A model generated the notes under the pieces. It worked only from the letters and a program-made list of their open reading frames with translations, did not search any database and was not told the origin of the DNA. From the NCBI RefSeq assembly GCF_021283305.1, contig NZ_JAJSOK010000077.1:1-35532 (forward strand): DNA of 35,532 nucleotides, in the 5' to 3' direction. A program made the position numbers and the translations under genes. The stretch comes from Pseudonocardia kujensis. Lineage in GTDB: Bacteria > Actinomycetota > Actinomycetes > Mycobacteriales > Pseudonocardiaceae. Position 1 is the first letter of the stretch. Every line of letters starts with the position of its first letter. Below, piece after piece: positions 16,407 to 24,719 of this stretch.

Positions 16407-17660
16407 TTACGACGGCAGGCTGTGGGGGAGACCGAAGTGGAGTTTTGCCCGCTCCGTTGCCGTGCCCAGATACTGGGCGGAAATGTGGCTGCGGTACATG
16501 GCGGCGTCTCGGTAGTAGCGTTGGAGCCGCTGGCCCCGCTTGACCGCCGATGAGCTGCCGATGCTGAACACCTCGTCCACGGCCCGGGCCGCCAACTGCC
16601 CGGCCTGCTGCAAGATGGTGTAGAGCTGGACGTCGTCTTCCTGGTCGAACGGCTGGCCGGTGTCCGCCCATCGCTGGCAGCGTTCCATGTACACGTCCCC
16701 AACGCGATAGATGAGGGCCTCCGCGGAGTCTGCGAGCACCGACGCCAGGCCGAAGGCGCGTTGATGGTCCGGGTGGGTGTAACGGGGCACCCGCGGTGGG
16801 AAGTGGGTCTCCTTGGTGGTGATCAGTTCTTCGAGTTCGTCCACCGCTGCCCGGGCCGCGCCCACGACCGAGACGGCCAGGCCGGCGTGATAGACGCTGC
16901 GGAGCACGCCCAGGTACATCGGGTTGGGGTGCAGCTCGGTCCCCACGTTGGGCCCGGCCGCGCGCATTCCTTCCCAATCGCACGTCCAATGCGTGGGGAC
17001 GAATACATTCTCGACGACAACGCTGTTGGATCCACTCGATTGCAGGCCGAGCAGGCGTCCACCACCCCAGTCGTCCAGCATTGTCACCTGGCCGCGAGGG
17101 ATCACGACGACGATGTTGCTCGGGTGTTGCTCCGCGTCGTCGCCACCGGAGACCGTGGCGTTGCCCATGAAGTGGGTGGAGTAGGGCATGCCGGAGCAGT
17201 AGTCCCAGGTGCCGTTGACGATGTAGCCACCCTCGGTGGGCACCGCGCTGCCCATCGGAGGGACGCGGTGCGGGGCACGGAAATCGCCGTTGGGGCCGAA
17301 GATCTCCCGCTGCGCCTGCTCGGTGAACCCCGAACCGATGACCAGCGCGTGGTGTGAGGCCAAGGCGAGGCACCAGCCCGTCCCCGGATCGCCCTCGGCG
17401 ATCTTCACCATCACCTTCCAGAAGGTGGTGACGTCGAACTCGTACCCACCGAAACGTCGAGGCTGGAGGATCCGGTAGAAGCCGTTCGCCTGGAACTCCT
17501 GATGAACCTCCTCGGAGTATGAACCTCGACGCTCGAAGTCGTCCTGGAGGCTGCGCAGCTTCGGCTTCATTGACTCCGCCCGAGCGATCATCTCGGCTGG
17601 CGTGAGATCCGGTTCCGGGACCGGTACCTCCGTTCGATCCAGACCACTGAGCGTGCTCAT
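16407..17660 (-). CDS. flavin-dependent monooxygenase, oxygenase component (acyl-CoA dehydrogenase fold)
   Basis: 417 residues with the acyl-CoA dehydrogenase fold used by two-component flavin hydroxylases such as HsaA and the C2 component of p-hydroxyphenylacetate hydroxylase. N-terminal helices (FQANGFYRILQPRRFGGYEF) lead to GDPGTGWCLALASHH and to a beta-domain with GGYIVNGTWDYCSGMPYSTH and SNSVVVENVFVP. A helical C-terminal bundle (VKRGQRLQRYYRDAAMYRSH) completes it. The tryptophan/serine-rich middle strand lacks the acyl-CoA dehydrogenase catalytic glutamate context, favouring a hydroxylase. It would use reduced flavin from the FMN reductase at 20285-20893 to hydroxylate a phenolic ring, for example resorcinol to hydroxyquinol. 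ATG 17660 has GGAGGA 7 nt upstream. It is 180 bp upstream of the MetE-like gene. Confidence 0.8.
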   Translation of the reverse strand: MSTLSGLDRTEVPVPEPDLTPAEMIARAESMKPKLRSLQDDFERRGSYSEEVHQEFQANGFYRILQPRRFGGYEFDVTTFWKVMVKIAEGDPGTGWCLALASHHALVIGSGFTEQAQREIFGPNGDFRAPHRVPPMGSAVPTEGGYIVNGTWDYCSGMPYSTHFMGNATVSGGDDAEQHPSNIVVVIPRGQVTMLDDWGGGRLLGLQSSGSNSVVVENVFVPTHWTCDWEGMRAAGPNVGTELHPNPMYLGVLRSVYHAGLAVSVVGAARAAVDELEELITTKETHFPPRVPRYTHPDHQRAFGLASVLADSAEALIYRVGDVYMERCQRWADTGQPFDQEDDVQLYTILQQAGQLAARAVDEVFSIGSSSAVKRGQRLQRYYRDAAMYRSHISAQYLGTATERAKLHFGLPHSLPS

Positions 17661-18171
17661 GCTCTTGTCCTCCGCTCCTCTAGAGCCCAAAGTCGATCTC
17701 TGTCTCGTGATCACATAGCTGACGTTGTGGCTGCGACTCGATATACGGGAGAGAATCCCGGCGCGACGAGGCATCGAGGTCGGAAGCCTGATTCCATGAC
17801 CGCTTCGTCACTGGTGTCGCGTGTCGTCGCAAACCGGCCCGGGGTCGCTATCGCGTCTCCACCAGTCGCCCTCCTGCAAGCGTCCTCGAGAAGTGAGGGT
17901 AACAGGCAGTAGGTAATCGGTCCACAAGGGAATTGGTCCTCCACGGGATGGTGTCGAATGACGAATGTTCCGTCACGCTGTCACATGATCGGCCGCACGC
18001 GACGGGCCCGAGAACGGGATCGCCGCGTATAACCCGGGGAAATCTCCTCACCTCACCACGGCGCCCCATCCATGCGAATCGTTCGATGGCGGGGAGGCGA
18101 CGAGGCTCCCCGACATTCATGGTGAATTCTTCGATCCGTGGGGTGCTGCGTGGCGGGACGGGGCCGGGTCA
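17661..18171. other. intergenic region splitting the hydroxyquinol operon
   Basis: 511 bp between the dioxygenase stop and the monooxygenase start, both minus strand. A hairpin (GGGGAG 18091-18096, CTCCCC 18106-18111) lies 60 bp beyond the dioxygenase stop. The middle (17890-17990) is less GC-rich, so a separate promoter for the monooxygenase-MetE-decarboxylase genes is likely, though I cannot point to clear hexamers. Confidence 0.45.
18091..18111 (-). terminator. weak hairpin after the hydroxyquinol dioxygenase gene
   Basis: A 6-bp GC stem (GGGGAG/CTCCCC) with a 9-nt loop, placed where a terminator for the dioxygenase transcript would be. There is no T-run, and the stem is short. Confidence 0.3.
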
Positions 18172-19074
18172 TCACTCGGGAGCCAGTACGATGTCGAAGC
18201 GCGTCCTCGACCATGGCCGGCCGCCGAGCGGCCGCCCATCGGGCGTCGGCGTTCCCGGCGCCTGGTTCTCGAATCGCTTGATGAGCGAGTCCCTGACACC
18301 GAAGACCGAGTCACCGACCTCGAGCTGTGGGTCGTCCTCGACGAAGATGTGGGTCGTCAACATGTGGTAACCCGGCGCGGTCACCATGAAGTGGAGATGC
18401 GCCGCGCGCACCGGGGAACGGCCGACCGCTTCGAGCAGCGCGCCGACCGGACCGTCGTGCGGGATCGGGTAGGGCGTCGGGCGAACGCCCCAGAAGCTGT
18501 ACCGGCCGTCCTCGCCGGAGTGAAGGTGAGCCCGGCCCGCGATCCTCCCGTCGTCGTACTGGACGTCGTAGTAGCCCTCGTCGTCGGCCTCCCACACCTC
18601 GATACGGGCCCCCGCGACGGGGTGACCGTCGGTGTCGGTGACCGTGCCCTCCACCCATGTCGGAGTGCCCGTGGCGCCGGCCGCGATGTCACCACCGGGA
18701 TCGATGTGCGGCGAGTTCGGGACGAAGAACGGCCCGAGGACGGTAGACTCGGTCGCGCGCCCATTGCCCTCGTTGTTCAGGGTGACTGTCTGCATCGAGG
18801 CGCCCAGGACATCGGAGAGCAGAATGAACTCCTGGCGGTTGTCGTTGGTGATATGACCGGCTTCGGTGAGAAAGCGGATGGCGGCGCTCCACTCCAACTC
18901 GGTCAGCCGAACGTCCCGGATGAACGCGTGCAAGTGCCGGGTGAGGGATTCCATCACCTGCCGCAGCCGAGGATCCGGGCATTGAGAAAAGCTTCTCAGG
19001 ACCCGCTCGATGATGGCCTCTTCACGAGCGCACTGCTCGTGGCCGGCAGGGGATGCGGTGAGGGCGTCGGTCAT
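18172..19074 (-). CDS. hydroxyquinol 1,2-dioxygenase (intradiol)
   Basis: A 300-residue intradiol dioxygenase. The N-terminal helical dimerisation domain (about 20-105) is followed by the beta-sandwich. Iron(III) ligands by family spacing are Y169 (EGYYDVQY), Y202 (PTPYPIPHDGP), H226 and H228 (AAHLHF). The 33- and 24-residue spacings equal those of characterised hydroxyquinol 1,2-dioxygenase. STVLGPFFVPNSP and EVWEADDEGYYDVQY favour hydroxyquinol over catechol as substrate. The product is maleylacetate. ATG 19074 has AGGAG 7 nt upstream and lies only 25 bp after the maleylacetate reductase stop, so the two consecutive pathway enzymes are co-transcribed. Confidence 0.92.
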   Translation of the reverse strand: MTDALTASPAGHEQCAREEAIIERVLRSFSQCPDPRLRQVMESLTRHLHAFIRDVRLTELEWSAAIRFLTEAGHITNDNRQEFILLSDVLGASMQTVTLNNEGNGRATESTVLGPFFVPNSPHIDPGGDIAAGATGTPTWVEGTVTDTDGHPVAGARIEVWEADDEGYYDVQYDDGRIAGRAHLHSGEDGRYSFWGVRPTPYPIPHDGPVGALLEAVGRSPVRAAHLHFMVTAPGYHMLTTHIFVEDDPQLEVGDSVFGVRDSLIKRFENQAPGTPTPDGRPLGGRPWSRTRFDIVLAPE

Positions 19075-19099
19075 CGAGCAACTCCTGTTCGAGGCGCCG

Positions 19100-20212
19100 T
19101 CAGTTGAGCCGGGAACCGAGGCGGGAATGCGGCGCCGGTGCCGTACCGGTGAGGGCGTTGGTCAACAGAGCCGTGAGGGAATCGGCAGTCACCGGTCGGG
19201 GGTTGGACGGTGGCGCGACCTGCCGGATGCGGTCGACCGCGTCGGGAATGTCGGTGGCGGAGAAGCCGTAGTCTGCCAGTCGGCGCGGTGCGTCGACCGC
19301 ATCGCGGAAGGAGCCGAGGGCCGCGACGGCCGACTCGGCGGGCTCGTCGCCTGCGACCGCCGGCCTGCCGAGTGACGCCGCGAGCCGGGCCGCCAGCTCG
19401 GGCACGGCGGGCGCGTTGAACGCCAGCACGTGAGGGAGGACGGTGGCGTGGGTCTCGGCGTGCGGCAGGTTGTACATCCCGCCCAGGACATGGCAGATCT
19501 TGTGATGCAGTCCCGACCCGGCGGACCCGAAGGCCACCGCGGCCAGGTAGCAGGCGTAGAGCGCGTGCTCGCGAGCCTCGAGGCTCTGTGGGTCTCGCGT
19601 GATCCGAGGCAGCGCCTGCGTCAGCGCGCGGGCACCTTCCAGGGCGAGGGCCAGGTTGATGGGATCGGCGTTCGGTGCCCAGAGGGAGTCGATGCAATGC
19701 GCGAGACTGTTCAGCCCGGATGCGACGGACAGGCCTGCGGGCAGCGACAGCGTCAGGGTCGCGTCATAGACGACGCTGGCGGGAAGAACCCGATCGTCCA
19801 CACCGGTGGTTTTCGTCCGTTGCGCGGCCGTACCCCATACATTGGTGGCCTCGGAGCCGGCATATGTTGTCGGCACCGCGATGATGGGGAGTCCGGTCGT
19901 CAGTGCGATCGCCTTTGCCAGTCCGACCGCTGAGCCTCCGCCGACGCTCAGGAGCAGATCGACCCCGTGGTCGGCCGCGGCGGCTCTGGCGGCCGCGACG
20001 GTCTCCACGGGAACGTGTTGGACCACTTGGTCGAACCAGTGCGCGACGTCGAGGTTGCGGCAGACAGTCTCGGCGAGGTGTTCGTGGCGTGACGACGCGA
20101 CGACCATGATCCGCCCGGCACTGAGTCGCCGGACCTCGCCCGCGACATGGATCGCGGCCTTGCCGCTGCCGAACAACACTCGCTGACCGAGTGTTGTGTG
20201 AACGAAATCCAT
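19100..20212 (-). CDS. maleylacetate reductase
   Basis: 370 residues of the iron-containing alcohol dehydrogenase superfamily, maleylacetate reductase branch. The nucleotide-binding motif SVGGGSAVGLAKA (89-101) is followed by the family-specific PTTYAGSEATNVWG, ASGLNSLAHCIDSLWAP, and the histidine-rich block HHKICHVLGG...LPHAETHATVLPH (H237, H241, H251, H255). It reduces maleylacetate to 3-oxoadipate with NADH or NADPH, feeding the beta-ketoadipate pathway. It sits between the FMN reductase (72 bp upstream) and hydroxyquinol dioxygenase (25 bp downstream). The start is ATG 20212; AAGGAG is rather far upstream (about 13 nt). The assignment is strong because both the motifs and the neighbour agree. 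Confidence 0.92.
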   Translation of the reverse strand: MDFVHTTLGQRVLFGSGKAAIHVAGEVRRLSAGRIMVVASSRHEHLAETVCRNLDVAHWFDQVVQHVPVETVAAARAAAADHGVDLLLSVGGGSAVGLAKAIALTTGLPIIAVPTTYAGSEATNVWGTAAQRTKTTGVDDRVLPASVVYDATLTLSLPAGLSVASGLNSLAHCIDSLWAPNADPINLALALEGARALTQALPRITRDPQSLEAREHALYACYLAAVAFGSAGSGLHHKICHVLGGMYNLPHAETHATVLPHVLAFNAPAVPELAARLAASLGRPAVAGDEPAESAVAALGSFRDAVDAPRRLADYGFSATDIPDAVDRIRQVAPPSNPRPVTADSLTALLTNALTGTAPAPHSRLGSRLN

Positions 20213-20284
20213 GTCCGCTCGACGTCTCCTTCGACTGTCGTGGGAGGTTCTTCCTGCGAAGTCGGTCCGACTGCGTCGATGCCG

Positions 20285-20893
20285 CTACGCAGATCGCTGG
20301 ATCGGTTCGCCCGTCGCCTCGATGAGCGCCTCTCGCATGCGGGCGAAGTCCACGACCTGTCCACCCAGCACTCGCAGCTGTTCGGCGACGGCCTGGTCGG
20401 AGACAGCCCCGGTCTCGTCGAAGACCGGAAGGGCGGAGTTGATCGGTACGCCGAGCGGCGTCGGCCAGCCCCGCAGGGCGTGCACGATCGATCGTAACGA
20501 CGTCAAAGTGGTCATTGCCGCCTGCCACCCGTGGGCGCACACGATGCACCCCACTGCCGTGCCGTCCAGATACACCCGGCTCGACGTCCGGAGGTCCTCG
20601 AGGTAATCCAACGCGTTCTTCAGCAGACCTGACACTCCGCCGTGATAGCCGGGGGACGAGATGATCACGCCGTCCGCGCGTTCGACGTCCCGCAGGAAGC
20701 TCGACTCCGCCGCGGTCCTTTCCCGACGCTCGGTCGAGTACATCGGGAAGTCGAGCTCGCCGGCCGTGATCAGGCGTACTCGGGCCCCGGCTTCCTCGGC
20801 GGCGCGAAGGGCGTAGGCCAGCGCTCGCTCCGAGGACGAGCCCGCCCGCCCCGTTCCCCCGATGCCAAGTATGAACGGGCGACCCGTACTCAT
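20285..20893 (-). CDS. NADPH-dependent FMN reductase
   Basis: 202 residues with a flavodoxin-like fold. The FMN phosphate loop GTGRAGSSSERAL (13-25) and the SPGYHGGVSGLLKNALDYLE segment near the flavin ring are diagnostic of the NADPH-dependent FMN reductase family. As the first gene of the minus-strand hydroxyquinol cluster, it is the natural reductase partner of the two-component oxygenase at 16407-17660, and may also supply other flavin enzymes nearby. ATG 20893 has a GGGAG about 6 nt upstream. The promoter region contains the TGAACAGCATGT motif 53 bp before the start codon. Confidence 0.88.
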   Translation of the reverse strand: MSTGRPFILGIGGTGRAGSSSERALAYALRAAEEAGARVRLITAGELDFPMYSTERRERTAAESSFLRDVERADGVIISSPGYHGGVSGLLKNALDYLEDLRTSSRVYLDGTAVGCIVCAHGWQAAMTTLTSLRSIVHALRGWPTPLGVPINSALPVFDETGAVSDQAVAEQLRVLGGQVVDFARMREALIEATGEPIQRSA

Positions 20894-21406
20894 ATCCAGC
20901 TCCCTGACTCCGGCTGCGTGTGAGCACTCGGAGCATATATCTGACTGAACAGCATGTCTAGTAAATGCACTGTGCGCTCACCTGGTCGTCAGTCTGGTCG
21001 CACTGTCCGGTGTGGCCGATCGTTCACCTCGCGAAACGGGAGCGTCGGATCTTCGGTGTGACTGGTGCGTAGACCCGGGCGTGGCCGCGGGAAGGACCAC
21101 GGAGAACCGACACCGTGCCGCCTGCCCGGTTCGAGCGGCACCATCTCGCCCCGTCACTCGTGGACGCCGCGCGCGGAGAGCACAGTGCTCGTCGGCGTCG
21201 GCGGGTTGAGCGCTGACGCCGCCTGGAGGCGACCGACGAGATCGTGCTCTCGCTGACCGCCCGGGTCTCGTGACAGGGGAGGCCGCGGCCGATTTCGTCA
21301 AGGTGTACGGTGCGACGCACCACGTCGTCGGTGGCAGCGGCAGTTTGTCGGGCGCCGCATCGCCGGGCCGGGTGATCTGCCGCGCTCGGGTGGGCCGCCC
21401 ACGGGG
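20894..21406. other. control region between the IclR gene and the hydroxyquinol operon
   Basis: 513 bp. The 75 bp next to the FMN reductase gene (20930-20970) are AT-rich for this genome and hold the presumed promoter and the motif at 20946-20960. The rest shows no recognisable gene. A CGGCGTC/GACGCCG repeat (21193-21221) might terminate the IclR transcript, but its loop is long. Confidence 0.45.
20946..20960. promoter_or_regulatory. candidate operator of the hydroxyquinol operon
   Basis: TGAACAGCATGTCTA shares its first 12 bases and 13 of 15 positions with the perfect palindrome TGAACAGCATGTTCA upstream of the luciferase-like monooxygenase (26468-26482). It lies 53 bp before the FMN reductase start. 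The binding protein is not known; the adjacent IclR regulator and the PucR-type regulator at 31032 are candidates. Confidence 0.5.
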
Positions 21407-22225
21407 TCAGCGCGCGACCATCCGGCGCTCGGGTCGCGCTCGGTCCAGCCGTCGCTGCGCCGAGGAGGCGGCGGCGCGCAGGGCGTGGAGGGTGCGCTCC
21501 GGATGGAGACCGTGGGTCCAACCGGTCACCGAGATCGCCGCGACCGGTCGGCCTTCCTGTCCGACCACCGGTGCCGCCAGGCAGGCGATACCGGCAGCCG
21601 ACTCCTCGAGGTCGCGTGCATAGCCACGCCTGCGGATGTCGTCGAGCTGGCGGAGCAACATGTTCGGTGCGACGATGGTCCCTCGGGCGTGGCGCGGCAG
21701 CCCGCGGGACACAACGGCGCGGGTCACGTCAGCGGGTGCGTGTGCGAGCAACGCCTTCCCGACTGCCGTGCAGTGCGACGGCATCCGTCCTCCGACCCGA
21801 GATGCGACCTGCGGTCCGCGATCCGGTTCGAGTTTTTGCACGTAGACGACGTCGGCGCCGGCGAGGACGGCGAGATGCACGATCAGCCCCGTCTCGGCAT
21901 GCAGTGCCTTGAGGACCGGGCCGAGGGACTCCCGGAACCGCCGCTCCTCGGGTACGAGCTGTCCCAGCTCGAACAGCTTCAATCCCAAGCGGTAGCCGTG
22001 CCCCTCCGACCGCTCGACCAGCCCCAGCCCGACCATCTGGCTGAGCTGGCGATGCAGTGTCGGCTTCGGCATCCCGGTCCGTGCATGGAGCTCGGCGAGG
22101 CTGGCGGATCCGACCGGGCCGAAACCGTCGAGGATTGCCATCGCGTGGCTGAGGACCGAGGCCGTTTCCCGCGGCCTCTCCTCCTCACGAGGATGCAGTA
22201 ACCCGCCTCCGTCAGGGGACGACAT
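21407..22225 (-). CDS. IclR-family transcriptional regulator
   Basis: 272 residues. The N-terminal winged helix carries VLSHAMAILDGFG, the recognition region LAELHARTGMPKPTLHRQLS, and the wing YRLGLKLFELG. The C-terminal effector domain has VYVQKLEPDRG, the SHCTAVGKALLA motif, GYARDLEES, GIACLAAPV and AISVTG, all typical of IclR. Members with this architecture usually control aromatic-acid catabolic operons in response to a pathway intermediate. Its position at the head of the hydroxyquinol cluster, same strand, 513 bp upstream, makes that cluster the likely target. The start is taken as ATG 22225 with GGAGG 4 nt upstream; an upstream in-frame start at 22294 lacks family sequence. Confidence 0.9.
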   Translation of the reverse strand: MSSPDGGGLLHPREEERPRETASVLSHAMAILDGFGPVGSASLAELHARTGMPKPTLHRQLSQMVGLGLVERSEGHGYRLGLKLFELGQLVPEERRFRESLGPVLKALHAETGLIVHLAVLAGADVVYVQKLEPDRGPQVASRVGGRMPSHCTAVGKALLAHAPADVTRAVVSRGLPRHARGTIVAPNMLLRQLDDIRRRGYARDLEESAAGIACLAAPVVGQEGRPVAAISVTGWTHGLHPERTLHALRAAASSAQRRLDRARPERRMVAR

Positions 22226-22415
22226 GGGTCCTCCGCAAGGTTGTCGATGTTGGGATGTGGTCTTCCGGGCCCGTGACGGCGGGAAAGGGCTCATCGCGCC
22301 TGCGCGGTCGACGGGAACGACAGGTCGGAGATGAGGTCGGCAGCTCCCGGGATCGAGACCGGTCCACCCGCATCACCGCCGAAGCCGGTGAGGCGGTGGT
22401 GTGGGGTGCGGGGCA

Positions 22416-23369
22416 TCAGGGCCTCAGCACTATCCGTCCGGACGTCTGCCCGGCGGCCTGGCGCTGCCACGCCGCGCCGGCATCCTCCAGGGGCGCCACC
22501 TCGTGGGTGGCGGTGAGGTCCCCTCGGAGGGCGAGCTCGGTGATCGCCGTGACGGCAGCGGCCCGCTGCTCGCGGGTCAACGCGTTGTTGGTGTACCCCA
22601 GCAGGCGCAGCGAGCGGCCGCGCAGCGTGGCGGAGTCGATCGGGGACGTCTCGGCGGCGGAGCCACCGAGGTTCACCAGGCGACCGTTCGGGCCCAGCGC
22701 GCGGGCCGCCGCGGCGGCCGGTGCGCCGTAGAGCGGGTCGAGCACGAGATCGACGGGTCCTCCGGCGGCGTCGGCGAATCGGCGGGCGAGCTCATCGACG
22801 TCGTCGGTGTCCAGCGCCACGACGGCGTGCGCACCGGCTTCCTCTGCGCGAACCCGGGCAGCCGTCGACCGCGCCCCGGCGATCACCCGGGAGGCACCGG
22901 CGGTGCGGGCGAGCTGAACGGCCGCCTGCCCGACGACGCCACCGGCGCCGAGTACGATCACCAGCTCGCCTGCGGTGAGCTCGCCGCGCCAGGTGAGCGC
23001 CATGTGCGCCGCCACCGCGGACAAGCCGAGCGCTGCGATCTCCACCGGATCGGCGCCGTTGGGCAGTACGACGAGATCGGGCTCGGCCACAGCGACCACC
23101 TCCGCCATGCTGCCGTCGCCCGGCGCCATCCCGGCCGTCGTCGGGAACCACACGAGACGGCCGCCGGCCCGCCCCACGCCCTGCACGCCCGGGACGTAGG
23201 GAGTGGCCGGTTTCCCGAAGTACGAGGTCCCGGTGGCGCACAGCAGATCCAGTGGCGTGATCGGCGCGGCCAGCACGTCGACCAGCACCTGTCCCTCCGA
23301 AGCTGCGGGAGGTGCCACCTCCGCCACCACCGGGGGGTCGCCGACCCCAACGACTTGTGCGGCCTTCAT
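22416..23369 (-). CDS. zinc-independent quinone oxidoreductase-like (MDR family) NADPH oxidoreductase
   Basis: 317 residues of the medium-chain dehydrogenase/reductase superfamily. The N-terminal GroES-like domain lacks the zinc-binding cysteines of alcohol dehydrogenases. The Rossmann motif VLGAGGVVGQAAVQLA (139-154) begins the cofactor domain, and LVLDPLYG plus RLVNLGGSA are quinone-reductase-like. It would reduce a quinone or an enone with NADPH. This suits a pathway that makes easily oxidised hydroquinones such as hydroxyquinol, but the true substrate is unknown. ATG 23369 has GGAG 8 nt upstream. It is divergent from the LigB-type dioxygenase, sharing a 245-bp control region. Confidence 0.86.
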   Translation of the reverse strand: MKAAQVVGVGDPPVVAEVAPPAASEGQVLVDVLAAPITPLDLLCATGTSYFGKPATPYVPGVQGVGRAGGRLVWFPTTAGMAPGDGSMAEVVAVAEPDLVVLPNGADPVEIAALGLSAVAAHMALTWRGELTAGELVIVLGAGGVVGQAAVQLARTAGASRVIAGARSTAARVRAEEAGAHAVVALDTDDVDELARRFADAAGGPVDLVLDPLYGAPAAAAARALGPNGRLVNLGGSAAETSPIDSATLRGRSLRLLGYTNNALTREQRAAAVTAITELALRGDLTATHEVAPLEDAGAAWQRQAAGQTSGRIVLRP

Positions 23370-23428
23370 GAGGTGATCTCCGGGTCGGTCAGCGCCATGT
23401 CGTCTCCCTTGGCCACACGTGCTCTGCA

Positions 23429-23445
23429 TGAAGTACTTACTTGCA
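23429..23445. promoter_or_regulatory. candidate operator, copy 1 (MDR side)
   Basis: TGAAGTACTTACTTGCA, 60 bp upstream of the MDR start codon. It differs from copy 2 at 23546 by one substitution and one inserted base. Confidence 0.5.
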
Positions 23446-23545
23446 CAGTACGGTGGCACGGACTGCTGTCGCTGGCAAGCGATTGCTTTTGCAGGACCTT
23501 TCTGGCCACCTCCCGGGAAGTCGCCCCTGGCCTCTTGACTGATAT

Positions 23546-23561
23546 TGAAATACTTACTTCA
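23546..23561. promoter_or_regulatory. candidate operator, copy 2 (dioxygenase side)
   Basis: TGAAATACTTACTTCA is an imperfect palindrome (12 of 16 positions match its own reverse complement), the expected form of a TetR-type operator. It lies 54 bp before the dioxygenase start and just after a TTGACT (23535-23540) that may be the -35 hexamer, so a bound repressor would block transcription. Confidence 0.55.
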
Positions 23562-23614
23562 CTTCAGGAGGTGGCGCGCACGCCACGTCTCACCGTCGAC
23601 AGGAGGCACATGGC

Positions 23615-24682
23615 ATGGGCGAGATTCTCGGACTTGGGGTCACGCACTACCCGCCACTGGCCGGGTCGGATGACGACATGGCGTGGGTGATCAGGAAGGC
23701 GCTCCAGGACCCCCTCGTGCCCGACCACGCCAAGGACGTGAGCACCTGGCCCGCGCTGATGCGCGAGGAGTGGGGCGAGGACGAGGGGCGTACGTCGGCC
23801 CGCCGCCACCGGGCCCGACTGGTCGCCGGGCTCGACCGCTGCCGTGCGGAACTGGATTCCTTCGCCCCGGACGTCGTCGTGATCTGGGGCGACGACCAGT
23901 ACGAGAACTTCCGCGAGGACATCATCCCGCCCTACGCGGTGCTGGCGTACGACGACATGACGATCAGGCCGTGGGCAGATCTGGCCCACTCCTCCGGTAT
24001 GCTGGGCCGGTCCAACTACTGGCAGGAGGGGCCGGACGCGGAGATCTCGATCAAGGGCCATCCGGAGGTCGCCCGCTGGTTGGCGAAGGAGCTCCTGGAC
24101 AAGGGCATCGACGTCTCCTACGCCTATCGACCCCTACATCACGACGGGATGGCCCACGCGTTCCTCAACACTATCTTGTACCTCGATTACCACCGTCGCG
24201 GGTTCCCCTACCCGGTGATCCAGTTCCCGCTCAACTGCTACGGGTCGAAGGTCATCGGCGACAAGGGTTTCGTCGTCTCCCTGGGTGACGCAGCGCCTCT
24301 CGACCCGCCGTCGCCGCCGCCGTGGCGCTTCATGGAGGTGGGGGCCGCGGTGGCGAAGGCGTTCGCGGCGAGCGACCTGAAGGTCGCCCTGATCGCATCA
24401 TCGAGCTGGAGCCACGCGTTCACCACCGACAAGACCTGGCGTTTGCAACCCGACGTCGAGGCCGACCGGGTCCTTTACCAGGCGCTGGTCGAGGGTGACT
24501 TTGATGTCTGGCGAGCTCGGAGCCTGGCCGAGGTCGAGGACAGCGGCCAGCAGGAGCTCCTCAACTGGCACACACTGCTCGGCGCGATGGAGTCGCTCGG
24601 ACGCAAGGCGCCCGACTGGAGTTCGTTCGAGGAGAGCTACATTTTCAACTCGTCGAAGGCTTTTGCCGTCTACCGGGCCTGA
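23615..24682 (+). CDS. LigB-type (class III) extradiol ring-cleavage dioxygenase family protein
   Basis: 355 residues. GVTHYPPL near the N-terminus supplies the first iron ligand (H11), with histidine H65 in SARRHRARL a likely second. VVVIWGDDQYENF follows. ASSSWSHAF (H267) corresponds to the catalytic histidine of the GGxSHQ motif, and E314 in QQELLNWHTLLGAM to the glutamate ligand. All parts needed for a Fe(II) extradiol dioxygenase of the LigB/protocatechuate 4,5-dioxygenase superfamily are thus present, but the protein is longer and more divergent than LigB or MhpB, and its substrate is unknown. ATG 23615 has AGGAGG 8 nt upstream. The regulator gene follows after 37 bp, in the same operon. 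Confidence 0.82.
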   Translation: MGEILGLGVTHYPPLAGSDDDMAWVIRKALQDPLVPDHAKDVSTWPALMREEWGEDEGRTSARRHRARLVAGLDRCRAELDSFAPDVVVIWGDDQYENFREDIIPPYAVLAYDDMTIRPWADLAHSSGMLGRSNYWQEGPDAEISIKGHPEVARWLAKELLDKGIDVSYAYRPLHHDGMAHAFLNTILYLDYHRRGFPYPVIQFPLNCYGSKVIGDKGFVVSLGDAAPLDPPSPPPWRFMEVGAAVAKAFAASDLKVALIASSSWSHAFTTDKTWRLQPDVEADRVLYQALVEGDFDVWRARSLAEVEDSGQQELLNWHTLLGAMESLGRKAPDWSSFEESYIFNSSKAFAVYRA

Positions 24683-24719
24683 CCGGGATGGGGCGGGCCG
24701 TCACGAAGGGCGGGATCGA

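Noticed and set aside
21193..21221. CGGCGTC/GACGCCG inverted repeat as terminator of the IclR gene
   Set aside because: 7-bp arms with a 15-nt loop, about 190 bp beyond the stop, in very GC-rich DNA; not distinguishable from chance.
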